DNA of 64,000 nucleotides from Pisaster brevispinus (lineage: Eukaryota; Echinodermata; Asteroidea; Forcipulatida; Asteriidae), in the NCBI GenBank assembly GCA_023634235.1, contig JAMKCF010000020.1:4898001-4962000 (forward strand), read 5' to 3'. How positions within the stretch are numbered: the first letter of the stretch is position 1; every line of letters starts with the position of its first letter. Position numbers and translations under genes: made by a program. The notes beneath the pieces were generated by a model. That model did not search any database. It had not been told where the DNA came from and saw nothing but the letters and a program-made list of their open reading frames with translations. Positions 1-11,527 of the stretch are shown piece after piece.

Positions 1-310
1 AAAACAGTCTACAGTGTATATGTTTTGTGTAATCAACCATATACATGAAATAACAACCCTTAATCCGTTGTGTGAGTCAGGAGAAAATAGTGGAAAACCA
101 TGCACGATTTTCAGCATATAAACACGTAATTTCGGGAGCAGCAACCAAAATCTATGTTTTCAGATACAGTTTCCTCAAATATGACTTTATTTCAGAAGGA
201 AATATTTCACAGAAAAATTATTATAGTATGAACTTCAAAATCAGTAAGCTTTCAGACTCAAATTAAACAATGATGTGTTTATTCTTACCAATCCTGTATA
301 ATACCTTTAA
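1..310. mobile_element. Inverted-repeat element, family M1 (left part cut by window edge)
   Basis: Ends at about 310 with TTACCAATCCTGTATAATAC, the reverse complement of the terminus that starts other copies. The body carries the same blocks as the copies at 8502, 15110, 25928 and 56027 (a TTTTGTGTAATCAACCATAT block, then a GTGTGAGTCAGGAGAAAATA block). No ORF of note. It behaves like a non-autonomous DNA transposon (MITE). It lies downstream of gene A exon 8, in the last intron. Confidence 0.7.
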
Positions 311-356
311 ACCAATTATTTGTAAAGAATTTAAGTTCATCTGAAATCTTGCATAC

Positions 357-502
357 CTGACAGGAGTCGGCTCCACCAGTGTCTTTGCCGGCACATATCA
401 TATTATTGGTGATGACAGTGAAGCCAACCGATATGTGTTCACGGTACTGTGCAACGCATATATCTCTATCAACTAGAGGTATTCTAACTTCCTGCAAAAC
501 TG
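357..502 (-). CDS. Gene A exon 8: protease domain, C-terminal part before the catalytic Ser exon
   Basis: Acceptor CATTTCAG|CA, donor CAG|GTATGC, phase 1 in and phase 0 out, 146 bp. It encodes about 49 residues beginning VLQEVRIPL and ending GGADSCQ, typical of the trypsin segment just before GDSGGP. The Asp of ADSCQ aligns with residue 189 at the base of the S1 pocket and predicts trypsin-like specificity for Arg/Lys. The next exon (GDSGG and C terminus) is not found between 1 and 356 and must lie outside the window. Confidence 0.9.
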
Positions 503-1287
503 CTGAAATGTTCCCTAGTAAATTGGAAGAGAAAGTTTATAAACTAAAACCTTTAATAAGTGACGAGTAACCCCAGGAGTTACACAGATGCAGGAAGGTT
601 CCACTAGTTACTGGCTCCAAAGTAAGCCCCCCCCCCAACAAAAATAATAATTTAATTGGCAGGGGAAGGGGTGTTGGCAACCTCAGAACCTAGCGCAGGC
701 TGTCAGCAAGACATCTGGAAGCCTTCTACAAAGAACAGTGGCATGCTCCACATTATTAGAGGGTTAGATCTGGGGAGGTCTGTATGTCTGTTCAAGTAAA
801 TGTGTGCATGATTAAGTATAAAAGAAAAGAAAAAACAATTCTGGGACCTAGGCGCCCCCCTTTAGATGTGGAATGGTCCAGTCCAGGATATCAAGGACTA
901 TTACTCCCCCAGGGCATTGTACAATGTACATGTGTCATGAATTAGTGTTGTAACCAGCACTTACTTAATTAGATAGAAAAGGAACAGTAAGAATAAACTA
1001 GATATTTCTGTTTGTTGGATTGACGTTGCACTGATTACGCCCTCTACTTGGAAATGTCAATCCCACAAAAAACATCATCAACGTGAGGCATCAAGGTTTG
1101 TCAATGTGGTGGCTAACATCACTTTACAGTTAACAACTAGGTGTAAAATTGATATTTCTGGGTCTGTCCATTTACCTTATGGGGAACAACAACTCTCATG
1201 GATCCAAGAATCTGGTGTGATTACACATGATTTATGAGTGGCCCAATCCGGGCAGTTTAATGAGGTACCCACAGCATCATTATATAA

Positions 1288-1783
1288 TACTCTAAAAACT
1301 TCCGGGTCAGCATTCACTCAGACTCTGTGTTCTAGGGGGCCTGACCCATTCTGGAGTCAGGCTGACCCAGAAACTGGTTGAAAATAAGGGAATAAAAGAG
1401 TGGAGACGAGTTCTTAAACGGCCGTTTAAAACCTTGCAGGGTCGCTGGTACCAATAGCTATATATTGCGTTCCGCGTAATTAAATTGGCGTACATGAGCT
1501 TACGCGCCCAACACGCGAAGCCAGCCGGTCTTAAACAGCTCCAGCTGGCCTTTATCAGCCGTTTAAACACCCCCACATGACATGCTCTCCACCAATAGGA
1601 ATAGGGAAACTGTCTGGGGTTTTTATGAATGGGAATTTAAGTCAGACTCTGCATCAGTTTGACCCATTTCTGTGTTATTTTTTACACAGATTCAAGATCA
1701 TATTAACCCAGAAACGGGTCAGGCACCATGAGGACCGGGATCCAGGTCAATTCCGACCCCGGAGTTTTTAGAGTTTTAGAGTT
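1288..1783. mobile_element. GGGTCA-rich inverted-repeat element (family M3), interrupted
   Basis: Both ends read as ACTCTAAAAACT(T)CCGGGTCAG or its complement, and the interior carries repeated TGACCC/GGGTCA motifs with a CACAGATTC block shared with the copies at 9794, 11528, 18384 and 24224. Between about 1405 and 1580 a different segment, flanked by TTAAACGGCCGTTTAAA and GCCGTTTAAAC, interrupts the family sequence and looks like a nested insertion. It lies in the intron between gene A exons 7 and 8. No coding capacity. Confidence 0.6.
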
Positions 1784-1830
1784 TGTAGAGTTTCTGTTCT
1801 CTTTAAAAATATCACTGAAGACCAACCTAC

Positions 1831-2102
1831 CATATTCTTCAGTGAAACCCCAGCCTGCTATGTAACACTCGTCATATCGCTCAACCTCAAATGGCTCAGT
1901 CTCCACGCACACCGGCGACACATTCTCGTCAAATCTCACGCGAGGCGTGAACTTGAGCAGTGCAATGTCATGGTCGTGCTTGCCGGCCACGTAACCGGGG
2001 TAGACGTGGATGCGCTCAACGTACACCTTCTGCCTGGATGGCGAGTCCCCGTCTAGATCGTTGTCACCGAAGATCACATGATCTAAGATGTAACCGAGCC
2101 CC
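1831..2102 (-). CDS. Gene A exon 7: protease domain with catalytic Asp
   Basis: Acceptor TTATGTAG|G, donor TATG|GTAGGT, 272 bp, phase 2 in and phase 1 out. It encodes about 90 residues including FGDNDLDG, the catalytic Asp102 in HDHDIALLKF, and CYIAGWGFTEE. Joined to exon 8 through Gly|Ala it reads YIAGWGFTEEYAVLQEV, the expected trypsin continuity. A frame-compatible ORF extends past the donor but loses protease similarity there, which supports the splice site. Confidence 0.92.
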
Positions 2103-2465
2103 CTACATAAGATAATTTGCATATCTAAGCATTCATAATAATGTAACAGGCTGTGTTCACCCTTTACAGTTGTCCGCAGGCCAATTGCCAGTTAAAACAC
2201 AAAAGGACCAGTCATAATTCACTCCAAGTGGTCCAGCTGGCTAGTTCAATGTTGAAAGATTTCATTTGAAACAAGGACTAGTGAAAAAGCTGACGGACTG
2301 AAATGACAAGCTAACTGGTCCCGCTTGCCAGTCACTAAAAAAGTTAAGGACAAACCCTGACATTACTGTTCTCAACATTGCTTTTTAATCATGAACTAGT
2401 ATTAATGAGCTTAGCCTTTTATGACTCAAAACTCGAGTGGCTGAGGATCACAACTACTTACTCAC

Positions 2466-2667
2466 CCATCCACGCAGTGTGCAGCAGTAATAGCCCACTC
2501 TGGGTTCAAGATCGATGCAGCACACCTGTGTGACAGCTCTGCACCAAGTCGGTACTGCATGGATCCCAGCCAAGGCCAGTTCCCCTGCCTGGCGGCATTC
2601 CCGCCGATGATGCGTGCCTGGAAGGAAGACCTGGTCCTGATGCCACATCCGCGTTGATTTATGAACC
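2466..2667 (-). CDS. Gene A exon 6: protease activation site and catalytic His
   Basis: Acceptor CTTAATCAG|GG, donor GATGG|GTGAGT, 202 bp, phase 1 in and phase 2 out. It encodes a linker with a Cys (RGCGIR, the residue that normally bridges light and heavy chains), then FQARIIGGN, the zymogen cleavage site after Arg, then [12 protein letters not shown] with catalytic His57. The longest open frame on this strand here is a different, irrelevant frame; the coding frame is set by phase agreement with exons 5 and 7. Confidence 0.93.
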
Positions 2668-3840
2668 CTGATTAAGAGTAATGACAATCCCATTAGGTCG
2701 AGTTCTCCAAAATGGCACATGCTTTGACTCCAAGTTTAGATGAGTACCGGAAAAAAGTAACTCAAACTCAATATCAAGTGGAGAGAAAACAAATTAGAAG
2801 TGAAGTCTGTGCTGTAGACTAATTAATGCGTAATACGCCGCGCCACCATGGCTGAGGTAATGGCAGCGCAAGGTTTTGTACACAAAGACAGTTTACTTTA
2901 TGTATCATTCAAATGGTTTTTGTTTATTTGTTTATTTTTTCAATTGTGTGGTTGGCTGGTAGGGTAAGCCACAATTCTAAGCAACAAGGGCGTTTTTTTC
3001 TTTCATTATTTTCTTGCAACTCCGATGACCAATTGAGCCAAAATTTTCACTGGTTTGTTTCTTTATGCACATGTTGGGATACACCAAGTGAGGAAACTGG
3101 TCTTTGACATTTTCCGAAAATATAACCTGCCTTCAATCATCCTCACCTTGTTCAATTTTAAGTATCGAAGACCACTCTGCGTGACTTGTTTGCGGTGCTA
3201 TAGTGGTTTCTTGAGATGGCAAGCCAATAAAAACTGTGGACGAGATTAAAAAGTATGTATTAACTAAGACTGGAACAAAAACTATTTTAAAATGTAAAAA
3301 ATTTTGGAAGGAATGAACAGGTCAAATAATCAAAACAATGTTTTGAAAGTAAAGCTTAAGGTTAGGGGCCTATATTACTGGTAATTGCATCATCACTGTT
3401 GGAGAAAATGTTTTCTGTATGATTTGATCTGATCTGTTTTGGAAGTCTAAATACACCCTTTTGTATGATATGCAGATAGTTAATTTTACAAAACATACCC
3501 AAACCTTATGAAGAGGTACCCAAAGTGTTCTTAAAAGTAATCATCAATAATCGAGACTGCAACGCTGCTCTGATTTTTGGTTGGTTTTGGCGTGAAAACA
3601 TTTGTATTATTTAAAATAGCTTTTGTTATAGATTTGAAAAGTTATATGCTTTCTTTTATGATATTGCACATGTGCAAACGATTTTGTATGTTATATATTT
3701 TGTGCAGTGTCTGTGGCAGATGTCAAAGCACGATCAGAGAAAAAAAAAAAAAACCCAAACAACCCCCTAAAATCCTGCAAGTTCTTTTGGCAAAAATCAT
3801 GCCATCAACTTTAAAGTTAGTAGCCCGTAAGCTATGTAGA

Positions 3841-4382
3841 ACCATAGAACCAACCACGTACCTAAATGTAACCCAAACCATAGTAAACCATACTAACCAC
3901 ATACCTAAATGTAACCCAAACCATAGTAAACCATACCAACCACGTACTAAATGTAACCCAAACCTTAGTAAACCATAGAACCAACCACGTACCTAAATGT
4001 AACCCAAACCATAGTAAACCATAGAACCAACCACGTACCTAAATGTAACCCAAACCTTAGTAAACCATAGAACCAACCACGAACCTAAATGTAACCCAAA
4101 CCTTAGTAAACCATAGAACCAACCACGTACCTTAATGTAACCCAAATCTTAGTAAACCATAGAACCAACCACGTACCTAAATGTAACCCAAACCTTAGTA
4201 AACCATAGAACCAACCACGTACCTAAATGTAACCCAAACCAAAGTAAACCATAGAACCAACCACGTACCTAAATGTAACCCAAACCATAGTAAACCATAG
4301 AACCAACCACGTTCCTAAATGTAACCCAAACCATAGTAAACCATAGAACCAACCACGTACCTAAATGTAACCCAAACCATAA
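3841..4382. repeat. Minisatellite, 46-bp unit, about 12 copies
   Basis: Head-to-tail units of the form AACCAACCACGTACCTAAAT followed by GTAACCCAAACCATAGTAAA. Variation between copies is mostly single bases (ATAG/TTAG, GTAC/GAAC/GTTC), and the first units are shorter. An apparent plus-strand ORF through it is a by-product of the repeat. It is intronic in gene A. Confidence 0.95.
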
Positions 4383-4433
4383 TAGCCCCAAACCATACAC
4401 TTTATGTATCAGTACTGGTTTGGGCTACATTTA

Positions 4434-4652
4434 GGCCCAGGGCCCATGCTCATAGAGCTGCTTAAGCATAAACTAATGCTCAACAATTTTCTGCTTAGCA
4501 GAAAAGAGCAGGATACCAGTCACAAAAATTGTACATGTGACATGGTAGTTTGGCTCATGTAACCTTATTCTAGTAAGCATAACTTTATTGTGCTTGGCTC
4601 CTTTTTATGCTTAAAAGTAGCTCTATAAAATTGGACCCACAGGTTACATGAT
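4434..4652. mobile_element. Foldback element, family M2
   Basis: Starts CCAGGGCCCATGCTCATAGA and ends with the near-complementary AGCTCTATAAAATTGGACCC. The interior has AGCA/TGCT-rich arms and the shared TGTACATGTGACATGGTAGT block. Other copies are near 17879, 18553, 18908, 26640, 51331 and 51584. Non-coding, MITE-like. Confidence 0.7.
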
Positions 4653-5006
4653 TGGGGTTACATTAACGGCCAAGGCTACAATAAAGTACACGTTTGTGGC
4701 TACTTAGGCCTTGGTTAAGCGTAGGTATCGGGTTACATTTAGGTGCTGTACACACGGGCTCAACAAATCAGACAAATTACAATATTCTATGGTAACAAAT
4801 AAGAAAGGAAGAATATAATATAGTCACCCGAGTGAATTGCCTGTGGCTATTTTGAGTACCGAGTTAAACTGCTGAATAATACACATTTATATTCTTTATC
4901 CCCGATGCAAAATTGACATCTAAGAAAGGAAAATATAAAACGACATATGGTGTGATAGCAATTAGACGTTTTGATCAGTAGTTTTCCTTTTACTTCGTGA
5001 ACTGAC

Positions 5007-5062
5007 ACACGGTCCGCCATTTTGTTCAGTCAAAAATGTCGCTTACAAAATGGCGGACCGTG
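5007..5062. repeat. Perfect inverted repeat, 18-bp arms
   Basis: CACGGTCCGCCATTTTGT and its exact complement ACAAAATGGCGGACCGTG are separated by about 19 bases. A related CCAAAATGGTGGACCGT sequence occurs near 28368. It is probably the tip of a foldback element; a regulatory role is possible but unsupported. Confidence 0.8.
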
Positions 5063-5226
5063 AGCGCTCGTAGTTCCACTTGTTTATGTTAGAAAACTGA
5101 TGACTGTTGCTTCTTCAAGTTAGGCCTACAACGGAGGAATTACGGATACCAAGTCAATTCCTCCATGCCAAGTTCTACCCCCACACGCAAGTCAGAAGAG
5201 ATTGATTGGCAGGCGATAATAGTTAC

Positions 5227-5423
5227 CTCTGGTGACCCGTATCGACTGGCTGTCCACGTTTAACGACGCCAGCTGCCCCGATGTCGCTGCGCCTCTCAGA
5301 ATGCCCTCGATCGCCTCTTTAGTGGTTGTCTTGATGTCCTCCAGCGAGTTGTTGTTATTGTTTATAAGAGACGTCGGGGGACCGTGCAGCTGTATGGTGA
5401 ACTCGACTATGATACTCCCACGC
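5227..5423 (-). CDS. Gene A exon 5: C-terminal half of SEA domain
   Basis: Acceptor TTTAATGGCAG|G, donor ACCAGAG|GTAACT, 197 bp, phase 2 in and phase 1 out. It encodes RGSIIVEFTIQLHG, an Asn-rich loop, SLEDIKTTTKEAIEGIL, and LASLNVDSQSIRV. The GSIIV segment matches the G|SVVV autoproteolysis site of SEA domains, and the downstream helix and strand fit the family. The product joins directly to the protease linker of exon 6. The open frame on the opposite strand is a shadow. Confidence 0.88.
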
Positions 5424-5570
5424 CTGCCATTAAAGCAATAGTTAAGTCACCTTTTTTTCTCATCTGGCTCTGTCTTATCAATCATATTTATCGTAATATT
5501 AACACATCTTTTATTGTCAAATCAATGCAGAGATCAAGAATCAATAGAACACAATGTCAAAAATAAGTGT

Positions 5571-5635
5571 AAAGGTATTATACAGGATTGGCAAGGATAA
5601 AATAATAACTTTCAGTCTACTAGTTCACTAATTAT
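5571..5635. mobile_element. Family M1 terminal fragment
   Basis: AAAGGTATTATACAGGATTGG terminus (first 20 bases shared) followed by about 45 bases of M1 sequence, then divergence. No second terminus is visible. It lies in gene A intron 4. Confidence 0.6.
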
Positions 5636-5799
5636 TAAATTTAGAAAATAGAATTAGCTGTTTGCAAACTGCTTGCTTGCCAGCCTAAAGGACCTAACTA
5701 AAACAAGCCACCAAATTAATTTAGAATTGTTCGCAAGATTTTTTGTGCTGTCTATCAACTTTTGAGAAAGCAGAATGGAACAGGTCCAGTAGCGTATTG

Positions 5800-5990
5800 A
5801 CGAGAAGAGTGAGTGGGGTGTTTTAACGTTAAAACCGAGGACTTTAACAAAGGGGATCTGGGTGTCTTTAATACAGAACGGGGTCGTCCTCAACTCGCTT
5901 TTGTGTACAAAGCCAGTGTGAATAACGCTTAAAAAACTAAGTCCAAACCACAGGAGAACAAATAGAAGTCCTCAATTTAAGGGGTAGACG
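5800..5990. repeat. Dispersed unit of family R5 (AAAGGGGATC block)
   Basis: Contains AACCGAGGACTTTAACAAAG and GGTGTC...GTCCTC blocks found again at 25350-25500 and, in tandem, at 37080-37720. Function and class unknown; the shared blocks are short, so boundaries are approximate. Confidence 0.45.
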
Positions 5991-7477
5991 AACATGTGTG
6001 TATTTGGTGGTGTGGTGGAGGGGGGGGGGGGCATTGAACCACTCATCGCTTTAACCCTTGTCCCCTCCAGCCCCAACCCCGCGGAGATAGAAGGAAACTA
6101 TACGATCACTAAATCGATTACATACTGTATGAATCGTATGGCAAAACTAATACCTTTATTCAAATCAGTCTGTGAACTTTGTGACCCAATCATAAATAAA
6201 TGGAAGGAAATGCGATTGGAATTCCCAGTATTTCATGTTTGTGAGTGCGGGGGTTCGACAGTTCATGCTCTCACGAAGGTAATTTAGCATTTTGTAACTC
6301 ACTACGGACCATTAGCTCTGTAATGCATTGTGTTTGGTTCAGTACAACTAATACAATTTTTAATATACTGTGTAAAGCTCTCCAAAATTATGTCTTGCCC
6401 CCCCCCCCCCTTCCACACCCCAATTGAAAACGTCTTCTTAACAAACCACTAAACAGGTTTTGACATTTCAAGATCAGTGTTATATGTTTTTAAGCTGCAG
6501 GATGATTAACTTTCAGAACATGGACACCACTGCAACTGTGGCAGATTGAAACTGAAATCAAACGCAAATCAGCTTGATATACCTTTGTTAAAAGGGTATA
6601 CCTTCGGTAGTTACTCCAAAAATTACTTGGTTAGAATTAATACACTGCAGCTGTTGATAATGTAAAAGATTTTGAGAAACAATTCCCTTAAAAGGAATGG
6701 GGTTTGGAGAGATGGATTAAAAAATATTTCAATCTGGGAAACGTTTCTGCATGAAATCTTTCTCAGATTGTGTATTCCTATACGGGTTATTCTTCCATGC
6801 TCCAGATTGTCGGCAATATCTCAAAAACGATAGCACCTTTTGAAATGAAATTTGCAAAGGTTAGTTTTATTGTATATATCTACATTTAAATAGCATTAAA
6901 ACAATCGAAGGAATCCAAAAACCAAAGAACACCGGTACTTTTTGCCTTTAATGACCTAACAATACAAATTGCCCGACAACAACATTGGATCAAAGGAAAC
7001 TCTAACGACATTGGAGCTTGGACTATACTAAAAACACTTTGAAAACTTCCCACATTGAAGTTTGTCAAACCTATCAGGAATGGGTCTTTTTTCGACCTTG
7101 GGGCCAGGGGGCATGCCTACTGCTAGCCCCCTCAATATTTTCTTAAGTTCGGTGCTGATTTTCTTACAACTTTGCGTCCCTCTCCAAGGCCCTTATTTCC
7201 TCCCTAATCATGTTTATTAAAATTTCGACGTTTCAATCCCAAACTCTGATCGTATTATAGTACAGTTACAGTTAGTTAGCGCAACATCAACAAGTAAACC
7301 AGTGCCTCCATATGGCATTGTTTTGGTAGTTCTTACAAACAAAAATCAACCTGGTCCACCTTTTTTGTTTCAAGATTCACTTTTTAAAACTCCACTTAGC
7401 CATCATTATGACCATTGACAGAGGTGTATGGTGGCACCAAAACAACGTATTTACTATCCCTGGTGACTATACCACGA

Positions 7478-7956
7478 CTGCACAACCCAAGGTCAAATTG
7501 AGTTTTGTGATGCACTCATTTTCCAGAGTCCTCATGAAAAATTACAAGTCTCCATAAAAAAATGGTGTAAAGCGCCATTTTAGTTGATTTCAGAGCGAAA
7601 TTTTAAACATGACGTCATCGTCATCGGACAGCAAAAACAAAAATGGGTTTGCACATTCCAAAGAGGAATTTTTGCGCCAGTTAAGAGTTCAATGCCGTCA
7701 AATTCAATGCCGTCTTGATTGAACATTATCAAAATTCCCGAACAACAAATTCTCTGCACAAAAATGTACAGAAAAGTGATGTCATCCCATTTAACGGTTG
7801 TGGGATTTTAACAAAAATTGCAATTGAAGAGTAACACAGTGGTATGTTACACCATTTTAAGGTCCGAGTCTTCATATTTTCCCCCATTTTCACTCTATAC
7901 CTATTGGAAAATGAGTGGATCGCAAAACTGAATCTGACCTTGGGGCCCCCCTTTAA
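7478..7956. mobile_element. Inverted-repeat element, family M4
   Basis: The left end (CCAAGGTCAAATTGAGTTTT then GTGATGCACTCATTTTCC) is matched in inverted orientation by the right end (GGAAAATGAGTGGATCGCAA then AACTGAATCTGACCTTGG). It is about 480 bp with no ORF. A second, more degraded copy lies in opposite orientation at 27400-27795. Intronic in gene A. Confidence 0.7.
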
Positions 7957-8211
7957 GTAAGCGGGTACTAATCACTTTAGCGAAGGTCACGTAATCTGTT
8001 TGACAAGCCCATGTACCAGGGCGACATCACCCCCCAAGGCCAGCCGCACCGGGCCGTCTAGATTGACTTCAATCACCGCTGCGTCCCTCTCCGGAATACA
8101 CCCATCGTGTCTATTATATCATGTCTATACGCTCTTTCATTGCTCCCTAAAGAGTCATGGAATGTCCTTAAATTATTGAATCTAACATTGGGGAATGTTT
8201 CGTGGTTACAC

Positions 8212-8306
8212 CGCGATCTTACATATTCTGGGAACTTCTTTAATGTGGGTTGATGCTGGAATTCATCTGGAAACGTTGGCCAACTGTAGAGGGAAACAGC
8301 TTGGTC
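8212..8306 (-). CDS. Gene A exon 4: middle of SEA domain (3' boundary uncertain)
   Basis: Acceptor CACATGTCAG|GAC, phase 0, matching exon 3. It encodes DQAVSLYSWPTFPDEF and continues to LKKFPEY, which fits the helix-to-strand middle of a SEA domain. Two donors compete: GAATAT|GTAAGA at 8223 is stronger but leaves phase 0, whereas TCGCG|GTGTAA at 8212 leaves phase 2 as exon 5 requires. I chose the second because it keeps the SEA frame. The longer minus-strand ORF across here is another frame. Confidence 0.6.
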
Positions 8307-8501
8307 CTGACATGTGGAATGATAGATTGCACAACATTGACAGTAGCCATGTTAAGTTGTGTTTTACCACAAAGTGCATTTTTTCGGCATTGCTGACGAC
8401 GGCAAAATTGATTCTCAGAGATCGGCAAACTTGCTTTATATAGGTCTATTCCGAACTGCGCACGTTTGCTAATGTTATCACTATCGATGTTGTAAGATAT
8501 T

Positions 8502-8859
8502 AAAGGTATATACAGGATTGGTAGAGCTGACAAAATAGTTGTAGACAGTGTTTATGTTTTGTGTGATCAACCATATACGTGCAACAACAAACCTGTGAAA
8601 ATTTGGGCTTAATCCGTTGTCAGGATAGTGAAAAACCACGAACAGCTTTCAGCAACACACTGTCGTAAATATTGGTTGTAACAGCCGAAATTAGCTGTTG
8701 TGGCTTTTAAACAATTTTCAGATACAGTTTTTTCGAATATTATGACTTAATTTCAAAGGGAAATATATCACATAAAATGGTTCATAATCAGTACGCTTTC
8801 ATACTAAAATTTTACAATTATGGGTTTTCATCCTTACCAATCCTGAATAATACCTTTAA
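8502..8859. mobile_element. Family M1 element, both termini present
   Basis: Begins AAAGGTATATACAGGATTGG and ends CCAATCCTGAATAATACCTT with the family interior between, about 358 bp. Non-coding. It lies in gene A intron 3. Confidence 0.75.
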
Positions 8860-9103
8860 ATAGTGCAACGTCTTTCTCGGTTTAAAGCGTGTATTGATAT
8901 TGAAACTGTAAGCTTTATTGGGAGTCAATAACCGAACAAAAAACGAAACGAATTTACCTCAGTTTGTCTACCACACAATGCGAGTACGTGCTGTTCAATG
9001 CAGTCGACACAAAAACCTTGTCTATCTAAAAAAAAGAGCCACAAAAAGCACACATCAAATGAAGCAAAACATTACCATTGGCGCAAAAAAAACCCCATAT
9101 CTA

Positions 9104-9348
9104 ATCCGTTATTATGGATTCACAATCCGTTATTACGAATTCACAATCTGTGATTACGAATTCACAATCCGTTGTTACGAATTCACATTCCGTTATTACG
9201 AATTCCAATCCGTTATTACGAACTCACAATCCGTTATTACGAATTCACAATTGTGAACTCGTTATAACGGATTCTGAATCCATATGAACGGAATAATTCT
9301 GAATCTGTAATAACTGATTCTGAAACCGTAATAAATGATTGTGAAGCC
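9104..9348. repeat. 21-bp satellite that switches orientation
   Basis: About seven direct copies of TCCGTTATTACGAATTCACAA-like units (9104-9250) are followed at about 9250 by the inverted form (TTGTGAACTCGTTATAACGG, then TCTGAATC units), making the array partly palindromic. The plus-strand ORF through it is repetitive and unlikely to be a gene. Confidence 0.85.
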
Positions 9349-9599
9349 AACATAATTTAGGGGGCTGTTTAAAAGTGAACATCGAACCATTTATTTTGGG
9401 GATATTTTCTCGATATCATTTGGGTGCGCGGTGGGTTCTGAGTGAGGGGGCGGGACAATACATCACCCCCTCCCATTACACTATATCATTTTTGATTTGC
9501 TGTTCTTCATATCTCCTTCAGAGGCATTTCTAGTTTCAAGTGAGACAAATCACCAGCTCAGATACTATGATTCTTCTTATATAAGCCTCATATACTCAC

Positions 9600-9709
9600 C
9601 GCTTTTGTAAAATTGTTTGAAAAAGCACGATACGTTTGGGACCTCCGATCGCTGTATGAGTTGACGTAATGCTGACGTAATGCTGATTCCACCTCTATTC
9701 TTACTGGAC
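9600..9709 (-). CDS. Gene A exon 3: N-terminal part of SEA domain
   Basis: Acceptor CCATGTTTAG|GT, donor AAAGCG|GTGAGT, 110 bp, phase 1 in and phase 0 out. It encodes VRIEVESALRQHYVNSYSD followed by SQTYRAFSNNFTKA, which fits the first strand and helix of a SEA domain (N-x-T glycosylation motif NFT at the end). It follows the membrane exon directly. Confidence 0.85.
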
Positions 9710-9793
9710 CTAAACATGGGGGGGGGGGTTGTAAGAAAATCAATAACGCAAACTTTTTTATGCGATTCATAACAACCATTAGTGGTAACGTAT

Positions 9794-9866
9794 ACACTCT
9801 AAACACTTCCGGGTCAGAACTGACCTGAATCCGGGTCAAAACTGACCCGAATCCGGGTCCCCCCTT
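9794..9866. mobile_element. Family M3 fragment
   Basis: CACTCTAAACACTTCCGGGT followed by two GACCCGAATCCGGGTC repeats. This is one end of the GGGTCA-rich family only. Confidence 0.55.
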
Positions 9867-11527
9867 ACCAAAATGTCAAATTCATTCCAATTGGATATCC
9901 AATATGAAAGAATTGGATTGAGTTGGTATTGAGTTGGTGTGAGTTGGTTTATATTGGAATACTGACTTTCCAAATGGAATAAAATCTTAGACCAACTCGG
10001 TCCAACTGGAATTCCAATTGGACTCAGTTGGCTTGATTTAACTGAATTGGAATTAGTTGGAATTTGTTGTAACTAGTACCCGCCATCCGGTTAATTTCTG
10101 CCAAGGGGTAATTAGAGTGCAATTTTCTGTGAATCTGTTTTTAGCCAAAAGAGGGTAAAACATTTAGTTACACGAAAACAGTTTGTAGAAAAAGTGCGAT
10201 GAATAGCGCATGGCACCTTTAATATGGGCAGTTCAGCGGTCTTGAACCTTCTTGCTCACCAACCCCCCCCCCCCCCTTCAAGGATAAATAGAAAACAAAT
10301 TCTTCTTGGAAAATCCCTGAAATAGGTCTTAGAGAGAGAGACCCCGGTCACTACCTTAACTCACACTGATCGTTTCAATTGAACAAAATGAGAAATGAAT
10401 TCCGTGATGATGAAGCAAGGCAAACACATCACGTGGAAGTGACACGGAAGGTCGAGTTATCTCCGGCAGCAATCGGATAGCTGCTCGATGGGGACGCCGA
10501 TAAGATAACACCCAGTAACGGATCAACAAGACCACAAGGTTTTCCCCGGTCCGAATGGACTGGCTAGAACTTTCGTTAACACAAATTTCTTTTGCATTTG
10601 TGGCGGTACTCTGATAACACAGTGAATAAATAATTATAATTAAAGTGAATGATTTATTGGACTGAGCCCATGTTTCTGGGGACAGAAAGTGCATGTCAAG
10701 TACAAAACAATTTAGCTTACCGGTACCAGATACAAGTCAAAATACTACATCACAGGTACCGTTTGGGACTATTTACCAGTAAAGTTTTGCTTAGCATCAT
10801 TTTCTGATGCAACAGTTTTTCTTAGGACCGTGGGCCTAAGCTGCTAAAAGCACAAAATAAAAAATTCAAAAACTAGGCATTTTTTGCTTACCAGAAATGA
10901 GTTACCCCGCTTAAGTACCGTTATTCTCATTTACCATTTGTGACTGGTTTTCTGCTCATTTTGCTCAGCACAAACTCGGGAATGCACGTATTGTCTGCGA
11001 ATAAGCCCTTGGCAAGTTTCATTTGAATAAAACGACTTGCTTAAGCACAAGTTACCGCTTAAATTAAAATTCCTCAGACTATAGAGAAAGTTGCTATGTC
11101 TTGCTGTTTTACAGTACCTCCAGATTTTTTCGTCTAAAATGCCCATTGGTTATAATTCATTAAAAGTATATTTCGAAAAATTTTGAGATTCAAAATTCCG
11201 TGGTGTCCGTTCAATTTGTGAATGCTGCGGCCAGAGAGGCTGTTGGTACCCGCTGTCACCACGCTAAACGTGGATGGATTTGCATTTTTGATCAAAATAC
11301 CTTGACAGTTTTTTGTTGTCTTCTCAACAAGTAGGCCTATAGACACTGTTTTCAGCTGAAACTTGAGCATGGGGCTTATATTGTATCTTCATTGAAAATT
11401 TGGCCTATACATCAGCATTACGTTGACAAAAACCAATTTATGACCCTACCTTAAAGTGGAATCACATCAGAGACAGGTTCCAAGCCTAGGCAAGCTGCAA
11501 GTATCAGTTTTGCAGGTGAGAAAGTTC

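Larger units (their letters stand above)
2870..5226. other. Intron 5 of gene A
   Basis: About 2.6 kb with the minisatellite at 3841, the foldback element at 4434 and the hairpin at 5007 listed separately. The remaining AT-rich sequence (2670-3840 and 4653-5006) shows no exon-like frame or splice pair that I could support. Confidence 0.5.

Noticed and set aside
3841..4382. CRISPR array or coding repeat
   Set aside because: Units are contiguous without unique spacers, and the genome is eukaryotic; it is a minisatellite.
7984..8115. GC-rich minus-strand segment reading AAVIEVNLDGPV...
   Set aside because: Looks coding at first sight, but no acceptor/donor pair gives a phase that fits exons 4 and 5, and it ends in a stop without a donor.
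10356..10694. 112-residue minus-strand ORF as an extra gene A exon
   Set aside because: It ends near a GTGAGT, but none of the three frames gives SEA, LDLa or protease similarity, and exons 2-3 already join in phase across it.
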